Below, in pieces: positions 15,976 through 22,416 of a DNA stretch of 26,479 nt; position 1 is the stretch's first letter; the number at the start of each line of letters is the position of its first letter. The stretch spans positions 1-26,479 of the IMG/VR virus record IMGVR_UViG_3300031902_000047. One strand, 5' to 3'. Made by a program: the position numbers and the translations under genes. This DNA comes from a virus. Under the pieces are notes generated by a model. That model searched no databases. It had not been told where the DNA came from and saw nothing but the letters and a program-made list of their open reading frames with translations.

Positions 15976-16201
15976 CGAACTCCCGCCGCTTGTTCGACAG
16001 CTCTTTCTCAAGGGTGGCGACAGCTTCCGCAGACAGCAGGTTGAACATACTCTTGGTGATCCCCGCCTTCGGCATGTACATCTGGTCGCCACAAAACGCA
16101 GCGGGTACGAATTCGACCTTCTTCCAGTTCGCAATGCTGGTCTCCAGGTCGCGGATGTCGCAACGGAGTTCGATAGCCTTCGCCATTGTTTCCGCCTTCA
16201 T
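15965..16201 (-). CDS. Small protein of unknown function with helical ends
   Basis: The gene encodes 78 residues from ATG 16201 (ATGA overlap; AAAGGTGG upstream). It starts with a helix (MAKAIELRCDIRDLETSIANW), has a middle segment VEFVPAAFCGDQMYMPKAGI that is likely a loop or hairpin, and ends with a charged helix (EAVATLEKELSNKRREFDDL) that could form a coiled coil. It has no membrane segment or known motif. Part of the small-gene chain before the portal, co-translated with its neighbours. Family not recognised. Confidence 0.7.
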   Translation of the reverse strand: MKAETMAKAIELRCDIRDLETSIANWKKVEFVPAAFCGDQMYMPKAGITKSMFNLLSAEAVATLEKELSNKRREFDDL

Positions 16202-16377
16202 TTCTTGCCACCTTTCTTCTTACCGAAGTTGGAGAATTGCGCTTGGCTCATTTGAAACTCGCCGGGAAGCTGGCCCGCGTCACGGCCCTTCTTCGGGTCT
16301 TGCTCTGCCGCTTCCTCGCGCTTCTGAGCGATCTTCTTCGGGTTCAGCAGCGCGTCCTTGAGTGTGTCGTCAGCCAT
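16198..16377 (-). CDS. Small basic protein, 59 residues
   Basis: A short frame from ATG 16377 (MADDTLKDALLNPKKIAQKR) with AGGAGA about six bases upstream. It contains REEAAEQDPKKGRDAG and QLPGEFQMSQAQFSNFG, and ends in a Lys/Gly-rich tail (KKKGGKK). The strong ribosome site, the ATGA overlap with the next gene and the balanced, lysine-rich sequence support it as a real gene. It is highly charged and probably unstructured or helical; a nucleic-acid or virion-binding role is possible but not shown. Family not recognised. Confidence 0.72.
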   Translation of the reverse strand: MADDTLKDALLNPKKIAQKREEAAEQDPKKGRDAGQLPGEFQMSQAQFSNFGKKKGGKK

Positions 16378-16386
16378 GTCGTTCTC

Positions 16387-16746
16387 CTAGAGACCGTGAA
16401 GGTGCCGGGGGTCGGCTCCCTCCACGTGGGTTGCAAACTCTCCGTTCCACTCACCACGCTTGAAGCCGCATCGCTCCAGAAGTTCACCCCCCGCCAGCAT
16501 GGCGAGGTGAGCAAGCTCGCTGGAAGTGGCGATCTTCGTGCCGTCGATGGTATACCCGTAGTTCCCGGGGATTGCCATGTTCTTGACGCACAGAGTCAGA
16601 CCCGGCATCCAGCCTACCGACCATAGGTGCGCGGGGTAGTGCTGGACCAGAGTCTCGGCGACGGCTTTCGCCCACGCCTCCATCTGGATCGACTCGTGGT
16701 CGATGCTTGTGACTTCGACTGTTTGGATGTCGTCGGTTTCGCGCAT
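16387..16746 (-). CDS. Conserved-type phage protein, unknown function
   Basis: The protein has 119 residues from ATG 16746; the ribosome site is weak, so it may depend on the fibre gene just before it (gap of two bases). Blocks include a helix SIQMEAWAKAVAETLVQHYP, then LWSVGWMPGLTLCVKNMAIP and NYGYTIDGTKIATSSELAHL. The last part contains two Cys (CVKN, LERCGFKRG) and His near the end (THVEGADPRHLHGL). No transmembrane segment. The aromatic SVGWMPG and GNYGYTID patterns suggest a compact alpha/beta fold. I do not recognise the family; it sits between fibre genes and small pre-portal genes. Confidence 0.72.
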   Translation of the reverse strand: MRETDDIQTVEVTSIDHESIQMEAWAKAVAETLVQHYPAHLWSVGWMPGLTLCVKNMAIPGNYGYTIDGTKIATSSELAHLAMLAGGELLERCGFKRGEWNGEFATHVEGADPRHLHGL

Positions 16747-16748
16747 GG

Positions 16749-17606
16749 TCAGGGTCCGAATGTTGGGAATAGAGTTGTGGGTGGGGTGAAGTTGCCGCTG
16801 TAGCGTGCCAGTCCACGTGTGATTCGGTACTGATCAAAGTTAAAGTCTTCATTGCTACCGATGCCACCCATTCGTCCAATAGACGGAGGGAGTGTAACTG
16901 GACTCACGGGATCATTGACAGACACTGGAGGAGTTGGTCCGCTAGACGTGTACCCCACTCCGTTGATATACGTGGTGACAACCTGCCCAATCTTTTGCAG
17001 TGCAAGGTGATACACTGTGCCCTTGGCCAGTGCGGGCTGTGACCCCACCCCCCCGACAGACGTGTTATTCCAATCTTCTCGCATGAGCCCGGTAGATTCA
17101 TCATTCGCCCAGAGCAATCCACTGCTCCGGTATGCATACTCATCGCCATAGATAATGTTCCCGCCTGTAGGGGCGACGGCCGAGTTCTGCCTAAAGAATA
17201 GCTCAATGCAAAGTGGGCCAGACCCGTACACAAGTTCTGGAGTACTGACCGCATTGAAGGCCCAGCTTAGTCCAGCCGCATTACTAACCAGAGATCCAAC
17301 TACGCGGATGCTATTTCCGCTAGGCGTGGCTGCGGGATCTACCGTGGTAACGCCACCGATGACCGTCAGTGCCCGACCGTAGCTAGACCTATCTTGAACT
17401 ACACCGTTCTGGATCAACAAGACCACATACGGGAATAGTGGGTCAGGCGTGCTGGGTGCCTGAGTGCTCCAGAACAGATTCCCGATCTGCGTGCGGCGAG
17501 TCTTCAATGTGGGGCCAGAGCCTTGATTCACAAGCGTGTAGTCGCTCGCATTCACACTGGATGCCAGCGGCAGCTGAGACAGCCAGAGATCTACTGGATT
17601 CGTCAT
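16749..17606 (-). CDS. Fibre-type protein with tail N-motif and LamG-like domain
   Basis: The protein is 285 residues from ATG 17606 (ATGA overlap with the gene before; the longer frame to 17855 is out of register). Residues 8-44 (LSQLPLASSVNASDYTLVNQ, then TLKTRRTQIGNLF) carry the LP-A...DY..V.QG...T..QI motif seen at the N-terminus of many phage tail fibres and repeated twice in the neighbour at 18108. Residues about 58-285 form a LamG/concanavalin-like jellyroll (LCIELFFRQN, YHLALQKIGQVVTTYINGVG) closing with FDQYRITRGLARYSGNFTPP. A complete and intact version of the architecture that is split next door. Likely binds surface glycans; inferred from the fold. Confidence 0.82.
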   Translation of the reverse strand: MTNPVDLWLSQLPLASSVNASDYTLVNQGSGPTLKTRRTQIGNLFWSTQAPSTPDPLFPYVVLLIQNGVVQDRSSYGRALTVIGGVTTVDPAATPSGNSIRVVGSLVSNAAGLSWAFNAVSTPELVYGSGPLCIELFFRQNSAVAPTGGNIIYGDEYAYRSSGLLWANDESTGLMREDWNNTSVGGVGSQPALAKGTVYHLALQKIGQVVTTYINGVGYTSSGPTPPVSVNDPVSPVTLPPSIGRMGGIGSNEDFNFDQYRITRGLARYSGNFTPPTTLFPTFGP

Positions 17607-18106
17607 GGCACGAACGGCAGTGTGAACGGGGCCACGGGCGGAGTAAACGCACCCACGTAGACCGCCTGCCCGATGATGCAGCGGCACTCGTCTGCGAATG
17701 GCACCACCGTCTGGACCGCCGCACCGTTCGGGCTCAGCAGAGCAAGTGTGATGGCCGCGACGGTAGAGAACGCGCAGACTAGCGACGCGACGACAGCGCC
17801 AGCCACGAACATGCGCAGCGTAGTGCCATCGTGCGTCAGGGCCACATGCGCCCACTGATTCGTCAGCGCGTAGGCATACGGAGTGGTCGAGAATGAACCT
17901 GCGGGGGACGAAATAGTCCCTGTCAACTGGCTGGAGTTTCCCAGCACTACGCTGATGCTACCGCCCCCCGTCACGGACCAAGTCAGGGTGTCACTAGCCC
18001 CCGCACCTGACGGCCACCAGATGAAGCCCTCCATGCAAAACTTCGTTGCCGCTGCCGGGGCGTTCAGCACGGAGGTCTGGATCGAACAGGTGAATGGGGT
18101 AGGCAT
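17603..18106 (-). CDS. Second half of split fibre protein, LamG-like core
   Basis: The frame gives 167 residues from ATG 18106, one base after the TAA of the previous gene, with no clear ribosome site. It contains the middle and end of a LamG-like domain: FCMEGFIWWPSG, ALTNQWAHVALTHDGTTLRM, and the closing ADECRCIIGQAVYVGAFTPP, which aligns with the ends of the proteins at 433-1854 and 16749-17606. The first strands of the domain are absent here and are instead found at the end of the previous gene. It is either translated by re-initiation as a separate chain that completes the fold, or joined by a +1 frameshift. A recent frameshift mutation or a sequencing error is also possible. Confidence 0.72.
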   Translation of the reverse strand: MPTPFTCSIQTSVLNAPAAATKFCMEGFIWWPSGAGASDTLTWSVTGGGSISVVLGNSSQLTGTISSPAGSFSTTPYAYALTNQWAHVALTHDGTTLRMFVAGAVVASLVCAFSTVAAITLALLSPNGAAVQTVVPFADECRCIIGQAVYVGAFTPPVAPFTLPFVP

Positions 18107-18107
18107 G

Positions 18108-18578
18108 TTAGCTCGACATCGACCCGGAGCCGAACTTGGCCTTTGCCGTGGAGGTGACCACATCGCGGTGACCACCGACTATCGGACTCTCGGCCCACGC
18201 ATTCGATGTGACGTCGTCTGCGAACGTAGTACCAGCATTCGCTCCGTCGAAGTGTAACTGGTAGATCACCGCCCAGTTCGGCGCGGTAATCAGCTGACTA
18301 ATCTGCGCCAGCCGTGTGGTGTAATTCGGCCCAGTCTGATCTACGACGATGTAGTCGTTCAGGTATACAGCAGTCGCCACCGGCAGGCTGTCGATATGTA
18401 TCGGCCCGCGCATCTGCGGGGGGACAGGCAGAATCTGTCCTGAGGACACCGTAGCTGCTGCTTGAATGAGTGCCTGCGTAGCCTTGCGAGCAATCGGTGG
18501 GCTACCCTGAATGACAATGAAGAAATCGCCCGGCGAGAGCAGCGGGGCGATTTCTAGTGCAGCTATCAGTCGGCTCAA
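18108..18578 (-). CDS. First half of split fibre protein, double tail N-motif
   Basis: The gene encodes 156 residues from TTG 18578, which overlaps the previous stop (TTGA) and has GAGGAT close upstream. It has two copies of the phage fibre N-motif: residues 5-38 (LLSPGDFFIVIQGSPPIARK) and 62-97 (SLPVATAVYLNDYIVVDQTG). From residue 106 (YQLHFDGANAGTTFADD, then TSTAKAKFGSGSMSS) it shows the opening strands of a LamG-like domain and then stops at TAA 18108-18110. The rest of the domain begins in another frame at 18106. Compare the intact protein at 16749-17606. The short form alone would be an incomplete lectin domain. Confidence 0.74.
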   Translation of the reverse strand: MSRLIAALEIAPLLSPGDFFIVIQGSPPIARKATQALIQAAATVSSGQILPVPPQMRGPIHIDSLPVATAVYLNDYIVVDQTGPNYTTRLAQISQLITAPNWAVIYQLHFDGANAGTTFADDVTSNAWAESPIVGGHRDVVTSTAKAKFGSGSMSS

Positions 18579-18901
18579 GGGATCCTCGGATCTGGGTTGA
18601 GCTCTTGGTAGCTGCCGAACCCATTGTTCGCAGCACCGGGGATGACACCGACTCCGGCGATGATGCCGTCACGCATGTCAGGGTACTGCGTGCCGTCCAG
18701 AAGCAGGAGGGTGTTGCCCTGAACTCCGTAGAGCCCGGTGGTGCCCCGGTCAGTCGAGTCCTTATTGTTCCCGCCCGAGAACTTGTATATGTTCCGGTCT
18801 GGTTGACCCCACTCGCTGCCCCACGCTCGGTGGCACAGATCAGCCCACGAGGTAGATCGGGTGGTGACCTTTCCACCTAGGTTGTTCGGGTCTACTGCCA
18901 T
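18575..18901 (-). CDS. First gene of fibre cassette, unknown function
   Basis: The protein has 108 residues from ATG 18901. There is no ribosome site; a promoter lies immediately upstream (TATACT at 18909-18914), so the mRNA would begin at or next to the start codon. The sequence is Gly/Asp/Asn-rich (MAVDPNNLGGKVTTRSTSWA, NIYKFSGGNNKDSTDRGTTG, VQGNTLLLLDGTQYPDMRDG), with beta-forming parts and no membrane segment. The stop overlaps the TTG of the next fibre gene. Its place suggests a fibre base, chaperone or small virion protein; family not recognised. It could also be a moron-like gene in a separately transcribed cassette. Confidence 0.65.
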   Translation of the reverse strand: MAVDPNNLGGKVTTRSTSWADLCHRAWGSEWGQPDRNIYKFSGGNNKDSTDRGTTGLYGVQGNTLLLLDGTQYPDMRDGIIAGVGVIPGAANNGFGSYQELNPDPRIP

Positions 18902-18908
18902 GCGTGGC

Positions 18909-18938
18909 AGTATAGGCTGGAGCCTGCACTGAACGCAA
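18909..18938 (-). promoter_or_regulatory. Sigma70-type promoter of fibre cassette
   Basis: On the minus strand a TTGCGT box (18938-18933) is followed by an 18-base spacer and a TATACT -10 box (18914-18909). Seven bases separate the -10 box from the ATG at 18901. The -35 context, AGGGCTTGCGTTC, is nearly the same as in the promoter at 22030-22058, so both promoters probably share origin or regulation. It lies in the 44-base gap after the terminase gene. Confidence 0.7.
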
Positions 18939-18945
18939 GCCCTAT

Positions 18946-20547
18946 TTACACGTACTCGGGCTCGATGTACCCCGGCTCCTTGAAGCTCGGGGCGTGTGGC
19001 TCCATGTCGTAGATGCGGGACGTTGCGTCGATCACGTCTTTCTTGCCGCCGAATGGGAAGAAGTGCGCCTGCAAGCGGAGTTCCTTGGCAAGGTCGTAGA
19101 TCTTCTTGCTCTCGTCCTGTCTGCGGATGGGCTGCGCTACTCGGTAGGCATACCCAGTGTTGATCAACTTGCGCTGTGTGGACGTCAGATTCTTCTCGTC
19201 GGTCTCATAGGGCAAGAAGAACTTGTGCAGGCGGAAGTCAGGGCCGAGGCGCTGCACCCGGTCGTTCTTCGCTCCTTCTCCATCGCGGGGCCATGCAAGC
19301 TCCTCGATGTTGAAGTACCCACCACCCTGAGGAGTAGCCATCTGCTCCTTGAAGTAGTCGAGGTCGGCCTGCGCGCCGAAGGACTCATAGCCGAACTTGA
19401 CGTTCTGCACTCCCGTGGCTCGCTTCCACTTGTGGTACATCTGTGCGCTGCGCACCCACCGCTCGCGGAGATCCATCCGGTGGTTGAAGCCATCCAGAAG
19501 ATACTTGTTGTTCGCGTAGTCCAGACCCAGCACAACGATGGCAGTCTTGTCACTTCCCTTCTTCACACTGCGTGCGGGGTCAACCATGATGTAGACGTTG
19601 AGTGTCTCGGGGCGTACCTCGTAGACGCCAAGGTCTGCCACGTTGAACATGCGCTGCTGACCAGCCAGCGGGTTCTGCAACATCTGGCAGGAGATAGTAG
19701 CCTCGCCCTGCGCGATGACCTTCGCGGCCCAGACCTCGCGAGTGAAGAATACTGGCTCGCCGGTGAATGTGCCGTCGTCCGTGGCGGGGTACATGCGGAT
19801 CTTCACAGCCTTGCGCTGGATCATCGTCTCGTACGTATCTGCGTACGAGTACCGGGTGCCGATGTGCCACTTCCGCCCGCCAGCCTTTCCCAAGTTGTCA
19901 GATAGCTCCCACGCAGATGTGGTCTTCTGGATCTGCTCGGGGGTGCTGACACTGCCCTCGGTCACGACGTCATCGTACACGAGGAGTTCAAAGTGCTTGG
20001 AGACTGGCTGGCCGTCCACGAGGCCGTGAGCCTCTATGGTACGTTCCTTCGGATTGCTTGCGCGCCTGACGGTCAACCCGTTGTCTAGAGACCAGCTAGG
20101 CGAGTCCTTCTGAGGATTGGCGTAGAACGTAGTCGGGAAGAGGGAGATGAGGTCTTGGTTCTTCTCAAGCTCTTGCTGAATCTGTGCGAGGAATGCCTTA
20201 GCAATGGGCTTCGTGTGGGAAAATATGCCGATCGTGATCTCAGGATTCCTGCAGACTTCCTGAATAATGCCAGCATACGTGATGATTGTTGACTTGTAGT
20301 GCTCGCGTGCCCAGAGATCCAGATGTCCATCCGGACTGGCCTCGACTTCGCGACAACGGGCATAGAGCCACGGGTGAACAGCGTCCAGTCGGTGAAGTAC
20401 CCGAACGAGAAGATAGTATCTATCGTGGAGGGCGAGCCACGCTCGGGTTTCCGGACCTGGAACTGCCGCCTCGAGGATCTTCCAGAGGTCGGCAATATCC
20501 TTGAACTCTGCGGCATGTAGCCTCTCGCTAATTTCCTGGGGAAACAT
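18946..20547 (-). CDS. terL: Terminase large subunit (ATPase and nuclease)
   Basis: The protein has 533 residues from ATG 20547 with GGGAGGT upstream, overlapping the small-subunit gene by 20 bases. The N-terminal ATPase shows an atypical Walker A (AREHYKST, residues 80-87) after HLDLWA and a Walker B acidic pair in FELLVYDDVV (Asp192-Asp193). The C-terminal nuclease has YIMVDPARS with Asp323 and a following DKTAI, a middle DYANNKYLLDGF, and a late KKDVIDATSRIYDM that supplies another Asp. This is the motor that cuts concatemers and packs DNA into the procapsid through the portal. Size is typical. The packaging style (headful or cos) cannot be read from this. Confidence 0.92.
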   Translation of the reverse strand: MFPQEISERLHAAEFKDIADLWKILEAAVPGPETRAWLALHDRYYLLVRVLHRLDAVHPWLYARCREVEASPDGHLDLWAREHYKSTIITYAGIIQEVCRNPEITIGIFSHTKPIAKAFLAQIQQELEKNQDLISLFPTTFYANPQKDSPSWSLDNGLTVRRASNPKERTIEAHGLVDGQPVSKHFELLVYDDVVTEGSVSTPEQIQKTTSAWELSDNLGKAGGRKWHIGTRYSYADTYETMIQRKAVKIRMYPATDDGTFTGEPVFFTREVWAAKVIAQGEATISCQMLQNPLAGQQRMFNVADLGVYEVRPETLNVYIMVDPARSVKKGSDKTAIVVLGLDYANNKYLLDGFNHRMDLRERWVRSAQMYHKWKRATGVQNVKFGYESFGAQADLDYFKEQMATPQGGGYFNIEELAWPRDGEGAKNDRVQRLGPDFRLHKFFLPYETDEKNLTSTQRKLINTGYAYRVAQPIRRQDESKKIYDLAKELRLQAHFFPFGGKKDVIDATSRIYDMEPHAPSFKEPGYIEPEYV

Positions 20548-21304
20548 CGATTACCTCCCCGAGTGTAGACTCGGATGCCGAGCCCTTGCGCTTCATGACC
20601 AAGTCGAACTTGCCAAGGATCTTGTCGATGTCGGACTGACCCGGCTGGGTGTCTGGGGGGCGCTCAGGATCCTCCAGCGCACCGACGATGCCGAACGCTT
20701 GCCGCTCCAGCAGGATCTGATTCTTCAGCGCACTGGACAGCTTGAGGTTGATGTCGGCCCGTGATGGCAGGTCGATGATCTTCCGGTACATGTCGTTCAG
20801 CCTGTCCTTGCCCTGCTCGTTCTCGTTGCGCAGCAGGAAGCCCAGATCGTCCAGGTTCTCCTCCTGGTCCATCAGCGCCTCAAGCTCGTCGAACAGGCGC
20901 TGCGTGAGCGTGCGGGCGCGGCGTACATCTCTGCGGTGCTCAACCAGAATGCGGGCCTGCATCTCTGCGTTGACGCGCTCTGCCTTGTCTCGTTCAACGA
21001 GCAGTCTCTCGTTGTCCTCGATTTCCTTGGCTACCTTCAACTCAGTAAGGTGCTGGGTGCGTGCCTCGGGATTCTTCGTCCAACCCTCGTTGGAGGAGCG
21101 GGCGAAGAAAGATGTGGTGCTTACGCCGATCTCGTCGGCGATGAGCTTGGCTGACTTGATGCCCGCCTCGTACTGGGCACGGGCGTACACCCAATCACGG
21201 GCGTGCTCAGGTAAAAGAGCGACACGACTGGTTGGATAGTCGTGTCGCTGCTTCGGTTTCGCAGAATAAGGCCCGCGCTCGGCGGGCCTCATCTCCTCAG
21301 CCAT
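20528..21304 (-). CDS. terS: Probable terminase small subunit
   Basis: The product has 258 residues from ATG 21304 (ATG 21292 is a second choice; neither has a good ribosome site). Residues about 44-75 form a helix-turn-helix (QYEAGIKSAKLIADEIGVST, FFARSSNEGW), the DNA-recognition type of small terminase subunits. Residues 85-140 are a long charged coiled coil (KVAKEIEDNERLLVERDKAE, RVNAEMQARILVEH), suited to ring oligomerisation. The C-terminus is disordered. It directly precedes and overlaps the large subunit, which supports the role: recognition of the packaging start site. Longer than many small subunits. Confidence 0.82.
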   Translation of the reverse strand: MAEEMRPAERGPYSAKPKQRHDYPTSRVALLPEHARDWVYARAQYEAGIKSAKLIADEIGVSTTSFFARSSNEGWTKNPEARTQHLTELKVAKEIEDNERLLVERDKAERVNAEMQARILVEHRRDVRRARTLTQRLFDELEALMDQEENLDDLGFLLRNENEQGKDRLNDMYRKIIDLPSRADINLKLSSALKNQILLERQAFGIVGALEDPERPPDTQPGQSDIDKILGKFDLVMKRKGSASESTLGEVIDVSPGN

Positions 21305-21305
21305 G

Positions 21306-21321
21306 CTGAGCGATTGCTCAG
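21306..21321 (-). promoter_or_regulatory. Hairpin at the terminase small-subunit start
   Basis: CTGAGC (21306-21311) and GCTCAG (21316-21321) are exact inverted repeats around a four-base loop. On the mRNA the hairpin ends one base before the ATG at 21304 and includes the stop of the preceding gene (21318-21320). It would cover the place where a ribosome site should be. It could make translation depend on ribosomes arriving from the gene before. Confidence 0.5.
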
Positions 21322-21626
21322 GGGGCCGGGGGCACCGTGGCGACGGCGGCGGCGAGCGCGTCGGCGTTCGCGGTGATGTCGGCTGTCAATGCGGCCAGTG
21401 CGACGGGGTCGGTGCCAGCGGCAGCAAGGCGAGCGGCGATGCCGTTCAGAAGGGTGACAGCGCCGGAGATGACGGTATCAGAAGCGGCGACTGCGGCTTG
21501 CAGGTCGGTGAGTGCGGTCATGATGGTTCCTTGAGTTGTGATGACAGGGTGGAGAACTTCCGCGAGAACTTCCCGCAAAAGATTGCGAAGGCTTTCAGCG
21601 CCTCCGAATTGGATTGTGATGATCAC
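21318..21626 (-). CDS. Alanine-rich helical phage protein
   Basis: A GTG at 21626 overlaps the previous stop as GTGA and gives 102 residues; an ATG at 21521 with AAGGAA upstream gives the 67-residue core. The core is an Ala/Leu-rich helical protein with heptad character (LTDLQAAVAASDTVISGAVT, LLNGIAARLAAAGTDPVALA, DITANADALAAAVATVPP). The extra N-terminal part (IQFGGAESLRNLLREVLAEV) is amphipathic helix and looks coding, so I keep the longer form but both may be made. Small Ala-rich coiled proteins of this type are frequent in phage structural operons, with unknown roles. No membrane segment. Confidence 0.68.
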   Translation of the reverse strand: MIITIQFGGAESLRNLLREVLAEVLHPVITTQGTIMTALTDLQAAVAASDTVISGAVTLLNGIAARLAAAGTDPVALAALTADITANADALAAAVATVPPAP

Positions 21627-21760
21627 GGAGTTGTGGTCTCCGGCGGGGGCGGGGGCGGGGGCGGATCAGCTTGACCAGCCTCGTAGATGGCGCGCAGTGC
21701 CGCCTCGTGAGACTCTCGGTGAGCCTCCTTGTAGATCTGGCCCAGCGTTGCGTCGTCCAT
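21623..21760 (-). CDS. Small proline-tailed protein, 45 residues
   Basis: A short frame from ATG 21760 (ATGA overlap with the previous gene) to TGA 21623. The first 32 residues are helical and charged (MDDATLGQIYKEAHRESHEA, ALRAIYEAGQADP), followed by a run of eight Pro encoded by a GGGGGC hexamer repeat at 21641-21664, and ETTTP. The overlaps at both ends (ATGA and GTGA) support it as a true member of the operon. Function unknown; poly-Pro could be a linker or partner-binding site. Confidence 0.65.
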   Translation of the reverse strand: MDDATLGQIYKEAHRESHEAALRAIYEAGQADPPPPPPPPETTTP

Positions 21761-21990
21761 CACTCGTCACCCCCGTAGCCGTCGTATCCGTCGTACGCAG
21801 TGCGGGGGCCGTAGCTGACTGCGCCGCTGGTCCGGCAGTCACCGGCGTAGAACGCCAGCCGCGACTCCATGTCCTTGTTCTTGTTGGCGTGGATGACCGC
21901 GTCCAACTCAAAACTTCCCGTGATGTTCGGCGTGTGCCGGAACTCCGCTGGGCAGACAGAGTGCATTGGGGTTCCCTTGGGATACTTCAT
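21760..21990 (-). CDS. First gene of the late operon, unknown function
   Basis: The gene encodes 76 residues from ATG 21990 with AGGAGG at ideal spacing. It follows a strong promoter (22030-22058) with a leader of about 33 bases, so it is the first gene of the late transcript. The protein is small and polar: MKYPKGTPMHSVCPAEFRHT, then SFELDAVIHANKNKDMESRL, AFYAGDCRTSGAVSYGPRTA, ending with YDGYDGYGGDE, a short Tyr/Gly repeat. It has two Cys, no membrane segment. Family not recognised. Expression before the terminase genes suggests an early-late accessory role. Confidence 0.72.
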   Translation of the reverse strand: MKYPKGTPMHSVCPAEFRHTPNITGSFELDAVIHANKNKDMESRLAFYAGDCRTSGAVSYGPRTAYDGYDGYGGDE

Positions 21991-22029
21991 GGATGGCCTC
22001 CTAGGAAGGCCGAGGTCGGCCCGCCGCCT

Positions 22030-22087
22030 AGTATATGCGCGGCGCAGGCCGAATGCAAGCCCTAAAAAATTTTTCGAAAATTTCGAA
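22030..22087 (-). promoter_or_regulatory. Strong late promoter with AT-rich upstream element
   Basis: On the minus strand TTGCAT (22058-22053), a 17-base spacer and TATACT (22035-22030) form a near-consensus sigma70 promoter. Directly upstream, 22061-22087 holds A- and T-tracts (AAATTTTCGAAAAATTTTTT) like an UP element that binds the RNA polymerase alpha subunit. The predicted start is near 22023, ahead of the gene at 21990. The -35 context AGGGCTTGCATTC is shared with the promoter at 18909-18938. Confidence 0.75.
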
Positions 22088-22107
22088 CGGGATTCTTGGC
22101 CCTTCTT

Positions 22108-22159
22108 CGGCCAGCTAAAGGAAAGTCACAGAAGTTAACTCCGGCCAGCTAAAGGAAAG
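22108..22159. repeat. Two exact 18-bp direct repeats, upstream of late promoter
   Basis: CGGCCAGCTAAAGGAAAG occurs at 22108-22125 and 22142-22159, 34 bases apart (about three helical turns). They lie about 50 bases upstream of the -35 box of the minus-strand late promoter, in non-coding DNA. The spacing puts both copies on nearly the same helix face. They are likely protein-binding sites, possibly for a late activator. Confidence 0.7.
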
Positions 22160-22190
22160 GCGACAGACTCCGCCCCATGCTCCCGCCGCC

Positions 22191-22310
22191 ACCAGATTGG
22201 ATTGACCCAAGTCGCCTCGGCTCAGCATGGGACCCGACCCGATCTGGTGCGCCCCAATCTGGTTCACGCTCAGGTTCAGTGCCCCAGGCACCATCGTGGT
22301 GCGCAGGTGC
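22191..22310. other. Non-coding stretch with short inverted repeats
   Basis: No convincing gene is seen between 22000 and 22469 on either strand. This part holds CCAGATTGG (22192-22200) and its inverse CCAATCTGG (22254-22262), further ACCAGAT/ATCTGGT elements, and a small hairpin GCACCA-TCG-TGGTGC (22288-22302). They may be operator or structural elements between the divergent late genes and the plus-strand gene at 22470. Confidence 0.45.
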
Positions 22311-22325
22311 CGTAGGCTGGCACAA

Positions 22326-22386
22326 TGTGACGCAGCACGTCACCCCTAGGCTTGCTGGCATGCCCTAATGTGGCGCAGTCTGTCAC
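22326..22386 (+). promoter_or_regulatory. Paired operator-like repeats
   Basis: TGTGACGCAGCACGTCAC (22326-22343) and TGTGGCGCAGTCTGTCAC (22369-22386) are direct repeats with 14 of 18 identical bases, 43 apart. Each is also an imperfect dyad (TGTGAC/GTCAC arms). They lie 85-145 bases before the plus-strand gene at 22470, typical of a regulator binding twice near a promoter. The regulator is not in the window as far as I can see. Confidence 0.6.
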
Positions 22387-22416
22387 ATATACCCCCTAAA
22401 TGGCATGGCATGGGGC

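Noticed and set aside
22326-22343. CRP-type binding site
   Set aside because: TGTGA and TCAC arms are separated by nine bases and not six, so it does not fit the CRP consensus.
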